Source: Rhodobiaceae bacterium (GTDB taxonomy: Bacteria; Pseudomonadota; Alphaproteobacteria; Parvibaculales; Parvibaculaceae). Taken from it: 10,096 nucleotides of DNA. Numbering within the stretch: the stretch's first letter is position 1; each line of letters starts with the position of its first letter. Shown in pieces: positions 6,900 to 10,096 of this stretch. A program made the translations under genes and the position numbers. The stretch is from assembly GCA_027352645.1 (NCBI GenBank), contig DAIEIL010000153.1, forward strand, positions 1 through 10,096. The letters are read 5' to 3'. The notes under the pieces were generated by a model. The model ran no database searches. It was not told where the DNA came from and was given only the letters and a program-made list of their open reading frames with translations.

Positions 6900-7631
6900 T
6901 CAGATCAGGTCGAGCAATCGCTGAAGGGTGGCGACGGTCGAAAGATCCGCCACCCCATCGATCTTCGCAGGCCGGAAATGGCGCTGGAAGGCGCGGACCA
7001 CCGCTTCCGTCTTCGCGTCATAGACACCCAGAACCTCGACGCCATAACCATAGCTGCCGAGCCGATATTGCAACTGCGCGACCGTGTCGCCGCGATCGCC
7101 GAGCTTGAGTTCGGGCCCATCGGCAATGGGCGCGGGCTCAACCCAGAGCCCGATCCCCGCGCGCGAGAGACGCGCCCAATCGAACCATTCTCCGGGATCG
7201 GATTTCCGCTCCGGCGCGATGTCCGAATGGGCAACGACATTGCGCGGCGAAATCGGATGGCGAGACATGATGTCGAGGCAGAGCTTTTCCACCGCCGCCA
7301 TCTGCACATCGGAATAAGGCGGGCAGCCGAAATCATGCCCGCCATTCACGATCTCGATGCCGATGGAATGGCCGTTGATGTCGCGCTCCCCCGCCCAGCT
7401 CGAAACGCCTGCATGCCAGGCGCGTTTTTCCTCGTCGACGAGGCGGAGGATATAGCCCGCCTCATCGACCACATAATGGGACGAGACTTTCGACTCCGGA
7501 CTGCACAGAAGCTCGATCGCGCCTTCGGCTGTCGCCATGCCGGTGTAATGCAACACGAGGATTTCAATGCGCGCCCGGTCGGGGCGCTCGTTGAAATTTG
7601 GCGAGTGACGTATCGGAATGGCGAGGCTCAT
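6900..7631 (-). CDS. N-acetylmuramoyl-L-alanine amidase (Amidase_2) with peptidoglycan-binding domain
   Basis: This 243-aa zinc amidase cleaves the bond between MurNAc (or anhydro-MurNAc) and L-Ala. The Amidase_2 domain spans about 5-165. Likely zinc ligands are H28 (in LVLHYTG), H135 (in VVAHSDIAP) and D145 (in RKSDPG). Other conserved elements are SSHYVVDEAG at 50-59, AWHAGVSSW at 71-79 and GIEIVNGG at 91-98. A C-terminal PG_binding_1 domain spans about 174-243 (LKLGDRGDTVAQLQYRLG, then VVRAFQRHF). The layout resembles AmiD, but there is no signal peptide or lipobox. None can be hidden upstream, because the codon before the ATG is the in-frame TGA of the permease gene. The protein is therefore probably cytoplasmic, as AmpD is, acting in peptidoglycan recycling, unless exported in another way. 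No Shine-Dalgarno is visible; translation probably depends on termination-reinitiation. Confidence 0.92.
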   Translation of the reverse strand: MSLAIPIRHSPNFNERPDRARIEILVLHYTGMATAEGAIELLCSPESKVSSHYVVDEAGYILRLVDEEKRAWHAGVSSWAGERDINGHSIGIEIVNGGHDFGCPPYSDVQMAAVEKLCLDIMSRHPISPRNVVAHSDIAPERKSDPGEWFDWARLSRAGIGLWVEPAPIADGPELKLGDRGDTVAQLQYRLGSYGYGVEVLGVYDAKTEAVVRAFQRHFRPAKIDGVADLSTVATLQRLLDLI

Positions 7632-8498
7632 TCAGGGGCCTGTGTCGACGATCCGCTTGCTGCGGATGGAGATGATGAGCACGCCGCTCAGCGCGATCAG
7701 CGCGCCGACCATCATGCGCGTCGTCAGCACATCGCCGAGCAGCACCACTGAGAACATGACGGTGAAAATCGGCGAAAGCAAGGTGAGCGGCGCCGTCTGC
7801 GAGACTTCATATCGCTGGAGCAGATAGTAGATACCCGCATGGCCGATAAGGCTGGAGGCGAAGGACGTGTAGAAGATTCCCGACCATTGCAGCATGCTGG
7901 CGCTGGTCAAAATCCGCCACTGGTCATGCTCGAACATGAGCGAGGCCGCGATCATCACCGGCGCGGCGACAGCGGCAATCCAGGCCTGCATCTCGAACAC
8001 GCCCACCTTCCTGATCTGGCGCTGGACGATCGTTCCGACGGATCCAATCATCGACGAGGCGACCACGCAGAGCACACCGGCAATGTAGTGAAACACCGTC
8101 GGGTCGAAGCTGATGACCATGACGCCGAGGAAGGACAGCCCAATGCCCGTCCAGCGGCGCCAGTGCACCTGCTCCTTCAGGAAGATCACCGACATGATGG
8201 TGGAAAAAGGCACGCCGAGCTGGCTGACGATGGCCACAACCGAAGGGCTCGACAGCGAGATGCCTGCGAAGAAAAACCCGAACCCGATGGGACCGGCGCA
8301 TAGCGCGATGATGAGCACCTGCTTCATGCGGCCTTCATGGAGGCGCAGGAAGGGGAAAAGCACCAGGACGATGAGCGTGAAGCGCAACGCCGTGAACAGC
8401 ATGGGCGGGAAGTGCCCGAGGCTCACCTTGGACGCAATGAGCGCGAAACCCCAGACGAGGTTTATGAGCATCATGAAGGCGAGGTGCTGCGGGGTCAT
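7632..8498 (-). CDS. EamA-family (DMT superfamily) permease
   Basis: This 288-aa inner-membrane protein has about ten hydrophobic segments arranged as two EamA repeats of roughly 140 residues. The first starts with FMMLINLVWGFALIASKVSLG and the second covers about 150-280, including APLTLLSPIFTVMFSVVLLGD, a typical EamA signature near the ninth segment. Short basic patches follow the first repeat and the C-terminus (RSKR), putting both ends in the cytoplasm. Family members export or take up amino acids, nucleosides or other small metabolites; the substrate here is unknown. The start is the first ATG (MTPQHLAFM) and lacks a clear Shine-Dalgarno. It ends in a TGA followed directly by the amidase ATG in the same frame. 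It is separated from the J-domain gene upstream by a terminator hairpin, so it probably has its own promoter, which I could not identify in the 62-nt gap. Confidence 0.9.
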   Translation of the reverse strand: MTPQHLAFMMLINLVWGFALIASKVSLGHFPPMLFTALRFTLIVLVLFPFLRLHEGRMKQVLIIALCAGPIGFGFFFAGISLSSPSVVAIVSQLGVPFSTIMSVIFLKEQVHWRRWTGIGLSFLGVMVISFDPTVFHYIAGVLCVVASSMIGSVGTIVQRQIRKVGVFEMQAWIAAVAAPVMIAASLMFEHDQWRILTSASMLQWSGIFYTSFASSLIGHAGIYYLLQRYEVSQTAPLTLLSPIFTVMFSVVLLGDVLTTRMMVGALIALSGVLIISIRSKRIVDTGP

Positions 8499-8522
8499 GT
8501 CGGGTGCGGAGGAATCCGGAAA

Positions 8523-8547
8523 GCTGGGCTGCCCTTGTTAGCCCAGC
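8523..8547 (-). terminator. Hairpin terminator after the DjlA-like gene
   Basis: GCTGGGCT (8523-8530) and AGCCCAGC (8540-8547) form a perfect 8-bp stem with a 9-nt loop. On the minus strand the stem is followed by TTTCC, a short T-run, and it begins 13 nt past the TAG of the J-domain gene. No T-run follows on the plus strand, so it serves the minus strand. The short T-run suggests incomplete termination, and some read-through into the permease gene is possible. Confidence 0.6.
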
Positions 8548-8560
8548 CCGGCGCCCGCGC

Positions 8561-9277
8561 CTAGGCTCTTTCCTGAAGCCCGCGCGCCTTCACGATCTTT
8601 TCATAGGCCACATTGATCGCGGCGAGCTTGTCGCTGGCAATGGAAACCAGCTCCTCGGGCACGCCACGGGCGATCAGCGTGTCCGGGTGATTTTCGCGAA
8701 CGAGGCGGCGATAGGCCTTTTTCAGGTCGACGTCGGAGATTTCCGGCGTAATGCCCAGCACCAGATAGGGGTCCATGCAGGCTGTGCCGAGATGGCTCGC
8801 CCGGATGCGCGCGAACTCGACTTCAGACAGGCCGAATATGTCCGCCACCGTGCGCAGATAGTCGATCTCGGCGGGGTGGACATAATTGTCCGCCTTGGCG
8901 ATGTGAAAGAGCGCGTCGAGCACGTCTTCGAGCGTGCCGGGCTTGTCGCGGTAGATCCGGGCGATCTGTCCGGCATAGGCCTCGAATCCGGCGACGTCCT
9001 GCTGGGCGATGCGGTAGAGGCGATTGACGTTGGCGCGTTCCGAAGGTGGCACATGAAGCACCTCGTCGAAGGCGCGGATTTCGTCATCCGTCACCTCTCC
9101 ATCGGCCATGGCCATTTTTGCGGAAAGGGCAATGAGGGCGACCGTGAACACGACCTCGTCATCGCCCAGCGCGCGGTCGATGACGAAATGGCCCGCCACC
9201 GCGCCGAGAAGCGCGCCCAACGGCCCGCCAACCGCCAAACCGACGCCGGCACCTGCGATCTTTCCCCAAATGGACAT
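8561..9277 (-). CDS. DjlA-like co-chaperone: TerB domain plus C-terminal J domain
   Basis: This 238-aa protein has three parts. Residues 5-30 form a Gly/Ala-rich hydrophobic stretch (GKIAGAGVGLAVGGPLGALL and on), which resembles a glycine-zipper membrane anchor. Residues about 42-160 are a TerB-like, DjlA-type helical domain with acidic motifs MADGEVTDDEIRAF (57-70) and AKADNYVHPAEIDYL (127-141). Residues about 169-233 are a J domain with the HPD tripeptide at 197-199 and DPYLVLGI at 169-176. The J domain should stimulate the ATPase of DnaK. E. coli DjlA has the same order (membrane anchor, TerB, J) and is tied to envelope stress, which is the best guide here. The C-terminal position of the J domain is typical of DjlA. 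The start has no Shine-Dalgarno: the bases just upstream are pyrimidine-rich (CTCCTTCC). It is divergent from the oxoprolinase gene. Confidence 0.88.
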   Translation of the reverse strand: MSIWGKIAGAGVGLAVGGPLGALLGAVAGHFVIDRALGDDEVVFTVALIALSAKMAMADGEVTDDEIRAFDEVLHVPPSERANVNRLYRIAQQDVAGFEAYAGQIARIYRDKPGTLEDVLDALFHIAKADNYVHPAEIDYLRTVADIFGLSEVEFARIRASHLGTACMDPYLVLGITPEISDVDLKKAYRRLVRENHPDTLIARGVPEELVSIASDKLAAINVAYEKIVKARGLQERA

Positions 9278-9302
9278 GGAAGGAGTTTAGGACGAAAACG
9301 CA

Positions 9303-9332
9303 GCGTCCGCACCGGACATTTCCGCAGGACGC
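9303..9332. repeat. Inverted repeat in the divergent spacer
   Basis: GCGTCC (9303-9308) and GGACGC (9327-9332) are inverted copies enclosing a second small hairpin, CGGA (9313-9316) and TCCG (9321-9324), around a CATT loop. It lies in the 158-nt spacer (9278-9435) between two divergent genes, so it is better placed as an operator or leader structure than as a terminator. On the plus strand TTTGAATAAA follows, but no plus-strand gene precedes it. I could identify no confident promoter in this spacer; TACAAT at 9383-9388 resembles a -10 but lacks a -35. Confidence 0.35.
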
Positions 9333-9435
9333 TTTGAATAAATCGTGATGAGAGGGCCGATGCGCCGCCGCGCTTCCTTGCCTACAATCGCCCGCGAACA
9401 TACCCCGCCCGTTAAACCGAAGACCCCTATTCGCC

Positions 9436-10096
<661 letters not shown>

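Noticed and set aside
7618..8541. Open frames on the plus strand opposite the permease gene
   Set aside because: They are shadows of a clear ten-segment EamA membrane protein and have no motifs of their own.

Overview
The window reads as chromosomal DNA of a GC-rich alphaproteobacterium. The evidence is the gene order mraZ-rsmH-ftsL-ftsI-murE-murF with chained ATGA overlaps, an RNase P RNA gene just upstream of mraZ on the same strand, a match to the alphaproteobacterial SOS-box form (GTTC-N7-GTTC), and protein sequences typical of that class. I cannot name a genus. I see no insertion sequence, phage gene, CRISPR array or tRNA.

Layout. Positions 1-5139, all on the minus strand, hold the start of the division and cell wall (dcw) cluster: mraZ, rsmH, ftsL, ftsI, murE and the first codons of murF. 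Four of the five junctions are 4-nt ATGA overlaps and the fifth is a 2-nt gap, so this is one tightly coupled transcription unit. Positions 5140-5449 are a 310-nt control region. It holds a candidate mraZ core promoter embedded in 10-bp-phased TGGGA-type repeats (a candidate MraZ box) and, further upstream, a perfect GTTC-N7-GTTC sequence (a candidate LexA site). Positions 5450-5824 encode RNase P RNA (rnpB, minus strand) with its own well-placed promoter.

From 5935 to the right end lie a zinc-free quinone oxidoreductase-type MDR gene (plus strand) and, convergent with it, a signal-less zinc amidase with a peptidoglycan-binding domain and an EamA-family permease, both on the minus strand. Beyond these are a hairpin terminator, a DjlA-like TerB plus J-domain co-chaperone (minus strand), and a divergent, right-truncated 5-oxoprolinase/hydantoinase gene (plus strand).

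Functionally, the left half makes precursors and division machinery. MurE and MurF build the muropeptide stem, FtsI crosslinks septal peptidoglycan, FtsL is a divisome scaffold, RsmH methylates 16S rRNA and MraZ is the cluster's regulator. The amidase on the right probably acts in peptidoglycan recycling. The most interesting points are the candidate SOS box in the dcw control region, the MraZ-box/promoter overlap, and the permease and amidase lying in the same frame with only one TGA between them. No wholly new system is evident.
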